6,565 bases of DNA from Nitrospirota bacterium (GCA_027335985.1 DAHWGX010000066.1:1-6565); one strand, 5' to 3'; counted from the first letter of the stretch, positions 1 through 5,691 are shown. Notes: a model not told the origin generated them from the sequence alone. Numbers and translations: made by a program.

Positions 1-28
1 CCATAGCCGGAGAGAATTTTTCATTTCC

Positions 29-607
29 TCACCCAAAACCTATGCCACGGGATTTGATAAACTTTTCGGGAATTGTTTGCTTCGCCCAATCTGGCATCTT
101 CTTTGAAAGATGCTTGACCCGACTACGCTCAATAGAAAGCAGGAGCTTATGTTTTTCTCCCGTATTGTCCAGAACAAAAACTCGTTCTGCAATATCGAAG
201 GCGGCCTTCAGATTTGCAAGGCTCCTTTCGAATCGTCTTGCGACATCTTTGGCAGGAACGGCATGTCCTCCGCTCGAAACGCGCTCTTCTATCCTAACCT
301 GACATAGCGCTGCACTCGTAACACAGATGAAGATCAAGTTGACTTTAAATCCTGCCGTTCTTGCCCGTCTCATCAAATCAAGTTCGCGGTTTCCGGAAAA
401 AGTAGTATCCACGGCAAAACTGACTCCGGAAGCGAATAGTCGTTCCTGTTCTCGAACGGCAGTTCTTCCAGCTTGTATGGGACTCAGACCATGAATCGCT
501 GCCAGATTGTCAGGGGAGATCACTGGAATACGTGAAGAAAGCCAGCGTTCGGCAATCGTCGTTTTTCCCGCCCCGTTCGGTCCGGCAACAACCCACAACT
601 GTGGCAT
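29..607 (-). CDS. Zeta-toxin-family P-loop kinase (probable toxin of a TA pair)
   Basis: The 192-aa protein is a single P-loop kinase domain. The Walker A motif GPNGAGKTT is at residues 9-17. It is followed by SPDNL (31-35), VDTTFSG (66-72) and an arginine-rich lid, ERVSSGGHAVP...RRFERSLANL (about 108-133), with a C-terminal LDNTG strand. This order is typical of the chromosomal zeta-toxin-like family. Classical zeta toxins phosphorylate UDP-N-acetylglucosamine and so block cell-wall precursor synthesis; the substrate of this branch cannot be told from sequence. The motif usually written ETTLSG has Asp (D67) in place of Glu here, a conservative change at a position that contacts substrate in zeta enzymes. 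The start ATG shares one base with the stop of the upstream small gene (TAATG), and no good ribosome site precedes it, so translation is probably coupled to the putative antitoxin. The family call is firm; toxin activity is inferred. Confidence 0.87.
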   Translation of the reverse strand: MPQLWVVAGPNGAGKTTIAERWLSSRIPVISPDNLAAIHGLSPIQAGRTAVREQERLFASGVSFAVDTTFSGNRELDLMRRARTAGFKVNLIFICVTSAALCQVRIEERVSSGGHAVPAKDVARRFERSLANLKAAFDIAERVFVLDNTGEKHKLLLSIERSRVKHLSKKMPDWAKQTIPEKFIKSRGIGFG

Positions 608-858
608 TACAGATCCCGAAGCACTGTGATTTTCCCATCGGAATCTACGGAAACAAGCTGTTGTCGTCCATCCGGATATTTTTTAATGATTTTTCCCGGA
701 TAACGATCATCACCGTAATAAATGGGCCGACCGGCAGCCAGATGCTGTTGTGCAGCTCGACCGTCATCGTGGGCTAAAGCATACGCGAACTCTGCTGACA
801 ACAGGTAATCCTCAACTTGAGACAGAGAGGTGTTATGATCCATTTTTCCCTGTGACAT
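607..858 (-). CDS. Small protein upstream of the zeta-like kinase, probable antitoxin
   Basis: The protein is 83 aa. An ATG at 939 is possible in the same frame, but the ATG at 858 has a perfect GGAGG at 865-869, six bases upstream, which fixes the start; the longer reading would run back into the preceding gene. The N-terminal half is predicted to be helical (QVEDYLLSAEFAYALAHDDG, then RAAQQHLAAGRPIYY). The C-terminal half looks like short beta strands (GKIIKKYPDGRQQLVSVD). Compact genes with an AAGRPIYY-like motif and an ending of the type xYPDGRxxLVxxD are, as far as I recall, common partners of zeta-like kinases of this type. They do not look like the helical Epsilon antitoxin of Gram-positive plasmids. 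Its stop overlaps the kinase start by one base, giving antitoxin-first order and stoichiometric coupling. The antitoxin role is inferred from position and size. Confidence 0.78.
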   Translation of the reverse strand: MSQGKMDHNTSLSQVEDYLLSAEFAYALAHDDGRAAQQHLAAGRPIYYGDDRYPGKIIKKYPDGRQQLVSVDSDGKITVLRDL

Positions 859-862
859 TTTC

Positions 863-869
863 TTCCTCC
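863..869 (-). promoter_or_regulatory. Ribosome binding site deciding the antitoxin start
   Basis: On the minus strand GGAGGAA lies here, with the GGAGG core at 865-869 ending six bases before the ATG at 858. It selects this ATG over the in-frame ATGs further upstream (for example 939), which have no comparable site. Confidence 0.75.
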
Positions 870-917
870 GGTGGATATTTTCATGATCTGGCATGCTTTG
901 GATCCGCTTTTCAGGTG

Positions 918-1412
918 TCATTTCTGAAGTGCGACCCACGAGGAGATCAACCTTTGTTCATCAGGTAAAAGCCGATGGAAGAATTGGTCGAGAAGACAGA
1001 AAAAAACTTTTTTGTGTTCTTCGGTATCCAACCAATCCCCAATGGCAAGGTGTTGTGGAATACGACCAGAGGAGACAGAACGATAGAGCATGTCGAGGAT
1101 CGCCCGATAGTGGTTTGCCGAAAAAACATGAACCCCTTCCGGAATGAATATTCCCCTGCTCCGGAGGATATCGGAACATTCATGGATTCCGTATTCTCCG
1201 AAGAGAGCATTGGTGTTCCAATCAAGTCCTTCTCCGGCAAGACTGATATTATTAGGAAAAGAAGGGGATCGGAATGTTCCCTCAAAATGCCAGTCTCCTC
1301 CTGTGTTTTCCGGAGCCGGAATATTGAGGCCAGCCATACCCGTCACATACCGTCTTCGACTTGTCTCGGGAAAAACGGCTGGCTTCCTGGACATTTCAAA
1401 ACCCAAGCCCAT
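918..1412 (-). CDS. Unknown 164-aa protein downstream of the MNT-HEPN gene
   Basis: I do not recognise a named family. Visible features are a basic N-terminus (SRKPAVFPETSRRRY), a conserved-looking GMAGLNIPAPEN-GGDWHFEGTF segment (about residues 25-47), a middle part rich in Gly, Asn and aromatic residues, and a helical C-terminal half with IGDWLDTEEHKKVFFCLLDQFF. No signal peptide or membrane segment is seen, so it is probably cytoplasmic. It overlaps the end of the MNT-HEPN gene: the ATG at 1412 has AAGAAGG just upstream, although spacing is short. The alternative ATG at 1394 begins one base after the upstream stop but has no clear ribosome site, and would give a 158-aa protein. Overlap with a nucleotidyltransferase-HEPN gene suggests a partner, for example the protein modified, neutralised or regulated by it. 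That is inference only. Confidence 0.7.
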   Translation of the reverse strand: MGLGFEMSRKPAVFPETSRRRYVTGMAGLNIPAPENTGGDWHFEGTFRSPSFPNNISLAGEGLDWNTNALFGEYGIHECSDILRSRGIFIPEGVHVFSANHYRAILDMLYRSVSSGRIPQHLAIGDWLDTEEHKKVFFCLLDQFFHRLLPDEQRLISSWVALQK

Positions 1413-2217
1413 GGTCCTTCTTTCGGCTCTTTTCCTGAGATTCGATGGACATTTCCAGACTCCTGTCGAGGGCCTTGATCCAGGGATCGAGCTTGTCACA
1501 AAGGTCCTTGACCTCTGAAAGTGTCGGAACGATTCGGACCTCGCCCGGACGACGGGGAGGATAGTGGCAGGCTCGCCCCCATTCGTAGGCGACTTCCAGC
1601 GTTTTTCGAAGAGATTCCCAGGAGGGTTCGTACTTGATGGCCTGATCGAGGAGTCCGGAAAGACTGTGCACCATATCCACCTTGATTCCCTTAGTCATGA
1701 GAAACGCTTTCATGTAGCGCTCGGTGGATTGGAACAGCTGGTCCATAGCACTTATCGCATTGTTTCGGCCCAATGCGTTTTCCGAAAAAACGCGATGCTC
1801 GCGGGCGTCATCCAACCATGATCGAATGTTGTAAAAATATTCTTCCGTCATGAAAAGCTCCTTTTTCCCGTAAAGAGCGCGACCGTTTCCGAGAGCCACT
1901 CCGATGTAAGTCTGTCCTTCTGAAAGTCCCCACCACACCTCTTCCGGCGTCCAGACCTGGACATCGAAGGGAACCGGAGCCCCAATCCCGGCAAGAAGGG
2001 CTTCCGCCTCCCCTGCCCTTTTCTGCGGGTCCTGATCGTCCGTATCCTTCACGACCAGAAGATCGATGTCGCTGTCGGGATAAGGATCTCCGAAGTGGCG
2101 GGAGCCGTGGAACACGATGAGCCTTGCCCCATATTTTTTGACAAGGATCTCCGTGGCCTGGGAGAGCATCTCTTCGAGGACCTCCGGAATCCGGAGATCG
2201 GCAGATTTAACAGTCAT
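1396..2217 (-). CDS. MNT-type nucleotidyltransferase fused to a HEPN domain
   Basis: The protein is 273 aa. The N-terminal domain (about 1-120) is a minimal nucleotidyltransferase: GSRHFGDPYPDSDIDLLV at 38-55 fits the GSx10DxD motif exactly (G38, S39, D50, D52), and the FDVQVW strand supplies a third acidic residue, D85. The C-terminal domain (about 123-250) is a helical HEPN domain, with the segment FQSTERYMKAFLMTKGI...HSLSGLL at 162-190. MNT and HEPN are usually separate adjacent genes forming a toxin-antitoxin pair in which MNT adenylylates HEPN (the MntA-HepT type); here they are one chain. The ribonuclease signature of toxic HEPN proteins (R-x4-6-H) was not found, so RNase activity is doubtful. 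The open frame continues far upstream of 2217, but that part lies over another gene. The ATG at 2217 has GGAGG at 2222-2226. It overlaps the next gene by 17 nt. Confidence 0.86.
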   Translation of the reverse strand: MTVKSADLRIPEVLEEMLSQATEILVKKYGARLIVFHGSRHFGDPYPDSDIDLLVVKDTDDQDPQKRAGEAEALLAGIGAPVPFDVQVWTPEEVWWGLSEGQTYIGVALGNGRALYGKKELFMTEEYFYNIRSWLDDAREHRVFSENALGRNNAISAMDQLFQSTERYMKAFLMTKGIKVDMVHSLSGLLDQAIKYEPSWESLRKTLEVAYEWGRACHYPPRRPGEVRIVPTLSEVKDLCDKLDPWIKALDRSLEMSIESQEKSRKKDHGLGF

Positions 2218-2221
2218 GCTT

Positions 2222-2226
2222 CCTCC
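2222..2226 (-). promoter_or_regulatory. Ribosome binding site deciding the MNT-HEPN start
   Basis: GGAGG on the minus strand, four bases before the ATG at 2217. It separates the true start from the long upstream extension of the same reading frame, which overlaps the outer-membrane-type gene. Confidence 0.7.
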
Positions 2227-2272
2227 AATATGGCGGACGAAAGAGCCATCCGTGACCTTTCCATGTCCATGA

Positions 2273-2281
2273 ATTTTACCA
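2273..2281 (-). promoter_or_regulatory. Possible extended -10 promoter element for the MNT-HEPN module
   Basis: In the 80-base gap between the outer-membrane-type gene and the MNT-HEPN gene, the minus strand reads TGGTAAAAT, which fits an extended -10 (TGn followed by a TATAAT-like hexamer). At 17-bp spacing the -35 position holds only a poor match. It would let the toxin-type block be transcribed apart from the envelope operon. The same gap holds a 6-bp inverted repeat (2249-2254 with 2282-2287), whose 27-base loop is too long for a typical terminator. Confidence 0.3.
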
Positions 2282-2297
2282 CACGGAGCCAATGTCC

Positions 2298-2939
2298 CTA
2301 CAGATCGAAACCGACGGAGATCGGGAAGAAGAAGGAATTTCCGCCGAAGGTGCCCGGCGAGGGGAGATACGCCACCTTGGCCTCGATCGTCAGAAGGCGG
2401 ATGTTGATCCCGATCCCCACATCTCCGTAGAGGGAGCCTCCCGTGACGGCCGTCAGGCTCGACGGCGACCCCACCGTCGCCGGTTTCCCGGCGCTTTCGG
2501 CCGTGATCGCATACCCCAGGTCGACCGGGGCGTAGACGAAGTAGTTCGTCGTTCCGAAAAGCTTGAACACCGGCCCGATCGTCGCGGCGGCATAGCCTGC
2601 CAGTGGCCCGTTCTTGGCGCCTTCCCCAAACGAGTCGGAAAAGAGGTTTCCCTGGAGGAGAAGCCTTGCGGCGATGTTGTCGGTGAACCAGACCTCGGTC
2701 CCGAACCCGAATCCGTATCCGTTGCCCGTAACGGGCCGGGCCCCCTGATAGACAGTCGTCCCCGTGGAACTGGTCCCCAGGGTTCCAGCGTCGAACCCAC
2801 TCCCCATGACCAGGTTCCCGAACAGGAGAAAGTCCCAGACCCCGGGACCGGAATCGTCGGCTTCCGCCGCGGGAACGAAGCACCCCAGTACCCCCATCAT
2901 CACGGCCACCATCACAGCTTTTCTGATTTTTCCGATCAC
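2298..2939 (-). CDS. Probable outer-membrane beta-barrel protein
   Basis: The protein is 213 aa with a classic Sec signal peptide: basic MIGKIRK, a hydrophobic stretch, then PAAEA before DDSG, which suggests cleavage near residue 27. A Cys at 20 in VLGC is a weak lipobox, so a lipoprotein is the less likely alternative. The mature part is rich in Gly, Thr and aromatic residues in alternating patterns (GYGFGFGTEVWFT, ARLLLQGNLF, NYFVYAPVDLGY, IEAKVAYLP). It ends in FFFPISVGFDL, a beta-signal-like tail, although the last residue is Leu rather than Phe. This points to a small outer-membrane barrel, but no named family was recognised. The start is GTG, with AAGGAGG six bases upstream. The GTG overlaps the stop of the 86-aa gene in a GTGA junction, so it is the last gene of the envelope operon. 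Confidence 0.8.
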   Translation of the reverse strand: MIGKIRKAVMVAVMMGVLGCFVPAAEADDSGPGVWDFLLFGNLVMGSGFDAGTLGTSSTGTTVYQGARPVTGNGYGFGFGTEVWFTDNIAARLLLQGNLFSDSFGEGAKNGPLAGYAAATIGPVFKLFGTTNYFVYAPVDLGYAITAESAGKPATVGSPSSLTAVTGGSLYGDVGIGINIRLLTIEAKVAYLPSPGTFGGNSFFFPISVGFDL

Positions 2940-3196
2940 GCCGAACCTCCTTCGTTGTCGTTTGTGCTGAATTGACGTCTCTCTTTCAGGACGACCTCGA
3001 CCTCTCCGGGAGATTTCCTTTCCGGGGGAGGTTCCGGGGACGTCCTTTCCTCTTCCGGACCTTCGGAAAAGGTCCTCCGCCGGCGGCAGACTCCGCAGAT
3101 CTCCCGCTCCCTCTCCCGGATCCGGGCGGCGACCGCCCCGGTGGCATAGACCGCTTCGAGGTGCCCGCAGAGGCGCCGGAGCAGGATCCGGCTCAC
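2936..3196 (-). CDS. Small basic protein with a CxxC motif
   Basis: The protein is 86 aa and starts at GTG (3194-3196), which forms a GTGA overlap with the stop of the 376-aa gene. GGAGG lies at 3202-3206, five bases upstream, and the stop forms another GTGA overlap with the outer-membrane gene. The frame is open upstream, but that region encodes the 376-aa protein in another frame. Cys10, His12, Cys34 and Cys37 (LCGH and ICGVC) could bind a metal. The first half is strongly basic and helical (RIREREREICGVCRRRR), and the tail is Pro/Glu-rich and probably disordered. No signal peptide is seen, so it is probably cytoplasmic although its neighbours are exported. The function is unknown. The overlaps on both sides and the ribosome site make it credible as a gene. 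Confidence 0.72.
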   Translation of the reverse strand: MSRILLRRLCGHLEAVYATGAVAARIREREREICGVCRRRRTFSEGPEEERTSPEPPPERKSPGEVEVVLKERRQFSTNDNEGGSA

Positions 3197-4323
3197 GGGC
3201 GCCTCCGGATCTCCACCTGCTTGGCCGCGATCGCCGCCAGAAGGGCCTCCATCCTCTGGTCGGACAGGAGGCTCTGCCACTCGATCTCGATTTCCAGAGC
3301 CTCCTCGAGCGCGGTTTCCCGGAGGACTCCCGTACTGGACAGGGTATGGAGTTCGGTGAGCCAGGCCGGGTTGGAAAACCGGCTGTTCACGTCCGTGCCA
3401 AGCACGCTCATGAGGCTCACTCCGTTTGCCGAGGCGGGAACTGGAGGAAGGCCCGATTCCTGCGCCAGCTGGTTTTGCCAGGAGACGAGCTGAGGATTGT
3501 TCTGGGCCGTCCGGAGCGCCAGCTGCTCGTTCATGGCGTGCCGGGCGAGCGACAGGACGGCATGGTCGCGGAGATTGGCGACCGCGGCCCTCTGCCCCTG
3601 GGTCGTATTGGCGGCCGGGGTGGATCCGGCGGCGTAGGGAACGGGATTGGTGACGTTCAGCACGAAGTTCTGGGCCGCCGTGGCCTGGGAGGGCAAAAGG
3701 GTCGACCCTCCGGCCAGGTCGTTCGTTCCGAACAGGCTGGACGCGTCGAAATTCTCGGCCGGCTGGCTGGCGATCTTCTGAAGAGCGGCCGTTTTCGGGA
3801 TATTCTGCTGCATCCACTGGTTCGCGATCGCGTCGGAAGTGGCCGCAGTCGCGGCGGAGCTTCCGAGGACGGAACCGGCCATGCCGATTTCCGCGCTTCG
3901 CGCGCAGACATGGGCCACAGTGGCGTGGGGTCCGTACTCCCGCTCAGTCCGGAGACGCTCTCCGATCAGGTACTTGTGGGTCAGCGAGGCGTCCGTCATC
4001 CGGGCCTGGTTGTGAAGGTCCGAAGACAGGGCTGCGGTGAGCGATGCCAGGCCCGAAACGACGTTCGAACCCTGGGCGCAGATCTCCCCCGCCAGGGCCT
4101 CGACGTAAGGCTGGAGATTCAGCGTGAGGCTCGCGCTGACCGATCCCGTGATCGCGGACGGCGTGGCGCTCCCCGCCGCCATGAGGGCGGACATTTCCGC
4201 CGTCACGACCCCCAGGCACTGGGCGTAGGAGGATCCGGCGACGGCCAAAGCCTTGGCCGGACGGACCAGAAAGAGCGCCCCGGAAATCAGGAGCAGGGCG
4301 CCAATGAAATGCAATCGTCTCAT
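3193..4323 (-). CDS. Exported protein of unknown function, possibly conjugation/secretion related
   Basis: The protein is 376 aa. It begins with a Sec signal peptide (MRRLHFIGALLLISGALFLVRPAKALA), with cleavage probable between residues 25 and 29, so the mature protein is periplasmic or envelope-bound. The mature part is Ala/Ser/Gln-rich and mainly helical. Cysteines at 36, 82 and 140 could form a disulphide with one left over. A charged segment, LTHKYLIGERLRTEREYGP (about 114-132), is the most distinctive part. The C-terminus is helical (ALEEALEIEIEWQSLLSDQRMEALLAAIAAKQVEIRRR). Similar exported helical Cys proteins occur in conjugative type IV systems of integrative elements, but I cannot assign a family. 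The ATG at 4321-4323 has GAGGAG upstream, and that site contains the stop of the preceding gene. The same frame is open far upstream, overlapping the 285-aa gene; that part is not coding. Confidence 0.8.
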   Translation of the reverse strand: MRRLHFIGALLLISGALFLVRPAKALAVAGSSYAQCLGVVTAEMSALMAAGSATPSAITGSVSASLTLNLQPYVEALAGEICAQGSNVVSGLASLTAALSSDLHNQARMTDASLTHKYLIGERLRTEREYGPHATVAHVCARSAEIGMAGSVLGSSAATAATSDAIANQWMQQNIPKTAALQKIASQPAENFDASSLFGTNDLAGGSTLLPSQATAAQNFVLNVTNPVPYAAGSTPAANTTQGQRAAVANLRDHAVLSLARHAMNEQLALRTAQNNPQLVSWQNQLAQESGLPPVPASANGVSLMSVLGTDVNSRFSNPAWLTELHTLSSTGVLRETALEEALEIEIEWQSLLSDQRMEALLAAIAAKQVEIRRRP

Positions 4324-4327
4324 GCGT

Positions 4328-4334
4328 CTCCTCA
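4328..4334 (-). promoter_or_regulatory. Ribosome binding site containing the upstream stop codon
   Basis: The minus strand reads TGAGGAG, so the TGA stop of the 285-aa gene (4332-4334) is part of the GAGGAG ribosome site, four bases before the ATG at 4323. Terminating ribosomes sit directly on the next initiation site, which implies tight coupling of the two exported proteins. Confidence 0.65.
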
Positions 4335-5189
4335 CTGGAACAGTTTCTGAATGGTGCTGGTGACACCCTCGTTCGGGCCGACCGCTTCTCCGGACCCAGA
4401 GGTTCCTCCGGCGGTCGAATTCTGGATCCCCTGTCCAGGGGTATAGCTTCCTCCGGCGTTGTAGGTGGAATTCGTCTGGGTCGGGGACTGGGCCGTGTTG
4501 ATGTTGGGGCTTAGATTGCCCATGGAAGATCCCGTGAAGCTTGTGTTTCCGTTGGACGCAGTCCCCGAAAGCCCGAGCTGGCCGGTCTGGGGATTGACGG
4601 CCAGTCCGCCGGACATGGTCGCGTCCATGACGTATCCCCCGCAGAACCCGAAGGGCTTGCCGGTGAGCGCTCCGTAAAGGGCCCCGTTGATCAGGCACAT
4701 GAGCGCGTCGTAGACTGCCTGGCCGACCATGCTGCAGGCCATCGTGACGATCTGGTCCAGGACCGCCGACCATCCCGGGAGGGAATTGGAGAGCCCGAAA
4801 GCGAATTTGAGGAAGTTTTTTGCGCAGGCATCGAGCTGGTTCGCGATTGTCTGCATCACGCCCTGGTGCTTCGAGACGGCCCGGCCGGCCTTGTTCATGT
4901 AGTCGCTCTGGGCTCCGGCCATGGCGTTCATGATTGGCTGGGCCGCGCAGTTGTTCGGAGCGGTATTGGCCGGGACCGACTGGTATCCCCCGCTCTGGGA
5001 CGGAAGGGGCGTCGCGGTCGTGGCCGAGCCCACGAGGTCGGAGTTGAGCTGGCTCTGGACGGCGTTCACGGACTGGGACTGCGGAGAGGATGGAGCCGCC
5101 GTCTGAGTGGCTGCCGCCCGGGCCGCATAGTCCGGAGAGAGAGGAAAGACCAGAAGAAGGACCAGGAGGAGGACCAGGGCTCTTTTCAC
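4332..5189 (-). CDS. Exported Cys-containing protein with a low-complexity tail
   Basis: The protein is 285 aa. The N-terminus is a strong signal peptide (MKRALVLLLVLLLVFPLSPDYAARA), with cleavage around residues 23-27. A Ser/Gln/Thr/Pro linker (28-78) is followed by a helical core (about 79-187) with cysteines at 81, 122, 152, 165 and 183. Part of that core (VTMACSMVGQAVYDALMCLINGALYGAL, about 148-175) is hydrophobic enough to touch or cross a membrane. From about 195 to 275 it is a Gly/Ser/Asn/Thr low-complexity tail ending in a short helix (STIQKLF). This resembles secreted or pilus-associated components of conjugative systems, but no family was recognised. The start is GTG, with GGAGG at 5196-5200. 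Its GTG and the upstream stop form a GTGA overlap, and it is followed after eight bases by another exported protein. Confidence 0.8.
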   Translation of the reverse strand: MKRALVLLLVLLLVFPLSPDYAARAAATQTAAPSSPQSQSVNAVQSQLNSDLVGSATTATPLPSQSGGYQSVPANTAPNNCAAQPIMNAMAGAQSDYMNKAGRAVSKHQGVMQTIANQLDACAKNFLKFAFGLSNSLPGWSAVLDQIVTMACSMVGQAVYDALMCLINGALYGALTGKPFGFCGGYVMDATMSGGLAVNPQTGQLGLSGTASNGNTSFTGSSMGNLSPNINTAQSPTQTNSTYNAGGSYTPGQGIQNSTAGGTSGSGEAVGPNEGVTSTIQKLFQ

Positions 5190-5626
5190 CGGGCCCCTCC
5201 CCTTCGCAAACGGGATCCGGACCCCGACGTCCGGCCGATCGTTTTTTTCGGCCTGGAGCCTTCCGTGCCGAAGGGTTTTCCGGGTTTGCCGGACTTGTCG
5301 GACAAAGGGGGGTGAAGAGGCTGCCCGCTCGAGTCCCGGCTCGCACAGATCCAGAAAAAGACCCCTTTTTTATTCCTGCTTTCCAGGCGAGTGACGGGGA
5401 TGTCCCCGCCGCAGACGGGGCAGGAGGCCCGGGAAGACATTCCGGGGCTTTCCTGACGCTTTTCCGCGATCAGCTGCCCTTTTCCTTTCGCGAGAAGGGT
5501 TTGGGTCTGGGTGCGGACCAGGCCGGCGATGCCGCCCACGAACGCGTTCGTGACTTCGTACTCCCGGCCGACGACTTCCCTGATGGCCCGGGCCATGGAC
5601 GGCTTTTCGGCGATGACGAGCTTCAA
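5186..5626 (-). CDS. Topoisomerase-like chimera: TOPRIM start joined to a zinc-finger-like tail
   Basis: The protein is 146 aa. Residues 1-28 (MKLVIAEKPSMARAIREVVG then REYEVTNAF) match the start of type IA topoisomerases, including the TOPRIM glutamate E7 and the EKPSxA motif. The rest of a TOPRIM domain (DxD) and the catalytic tyrosine domain are absent. Residues 69-94 (CPVCGGDIPVTRL...GVFFWIC) resemble the C-terminal zinc ribbon of topoisomerase I/III, but only three cysteines are seen (69, 72, 94). The tail is basic (SGKPGKP...RLRRGG). A full topoisomerase III is over 600 aa, so this looks like an internally deleted in-frame remnant, or a small DNA-binding protein derived from one; it cannot be an active topoisomerase. 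TTG is the likely start, because AGGAGG lies five bases upstream and the MKLVIAEKP start is canonical. It heads the envelope operon with a GTGA overlap to the next gene. Full topB genes are common on integrative elements. Confidence 0.75.
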   Translation of the reverse strand: MKLVIAEKPSMARAIREVVGREYEVTNAFVGGIAGLVRTQTQTLLAKGKGQLIAEKRQESPGMSSRASCPVCGGDIPVTRLESRNKKGVFFWICASRDSSGQPLHPPLSDKSGKPGKPFGTEGSRPKKTIGRTSGSGSRLRRGGAR

Positions 5627-5631
5627 AGGAT

Positions 5632-5637
5632 CCTCCT
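5632..5637 (-). promoter_or_regulatory. Strong ribosome binding site supporting a TTG start
   Basis: A perfect AGGAGG on the minus strand, five bases before the TTG at 5624-5626. It is the main reason for accepting the rare TTG start of the topoisomerase-like gene, since no ATG or GTG lies nearby in the frame. Confidence 0.75.
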
Positions 5638-5669
5638 TTGACTTTCCTTCTATCCTGCTTATATATTTA

Positions 5670-5691
5670 AATGGTAAAACATGATACCATT
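5670..5691. promoter_or_regulatory. 22-bp dyad, candidate operator
   Basis: AATGGTA (5670-5676) and TACCATT (5685-5691) form a perfect 7-bp inverted repeat around an 8-base spacer. AT-rich flanks extend the symmetry imperfectly. It overlaps the candidate -10 elements of the divergent region, as expected for an operator bound by a dimeric regulator controlling both operons. The 77-aa protein encoded next to it is one candidate binder. No regulator of a known family is visible in the window. Confidence 0.5.

Noticed and set aside
975..1478. Plus-strand frame of 167 codons opposite the 164-aa unknown gene
   Set aside because: There is no supporting ribosome site or motif. The minus-strand frame has a DWHF-type segment, a helical end and a position coupled to its neighbour.
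2249..2287. Inverted repeat TCCGTG/CACGGA after the outer-membrane gene as a terminator
   Set aside because: The arms are only 6 bp, the loop is 27 bases and no U-run follows, so it does not fit a factor-independent terminator.
2218..2883. N-terminal extension of the MNT-HEPN reading frame, giving a 495-aa protein
   Set aside because: The extra 222 residues are Arg/Gly-rich and lie over the outer-membrane-type gene in another frame. The ATG at 2217 has a strong ribosome site and starts a complete domain.
2292..2975. Open plus-strand frame of 227 codons opposite the outer-membrane gene
   Set aside because: It is dominated by Arg, Gly, Pro and Asp without domain features and is opposite a well-supported signal-peptide protein.
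3346..4350. Open plus-strand frame of 334 codons antisense to the 376-aa gene
   Set aside because: The translation is Arg/Gly-rich with no motifs, as expected opposite a GC-rich gene. The minus-strand reading has a signal peptide, ribosome site and operon context.
4324..5346. Long upstream extension of the 376-aa exported protein frame
   Set aside because: It covers the 285-aa gene in another frame, has Arg/Pro/Gly-rich shadow composition, and would bury a textbook signal peptide inside the protein.
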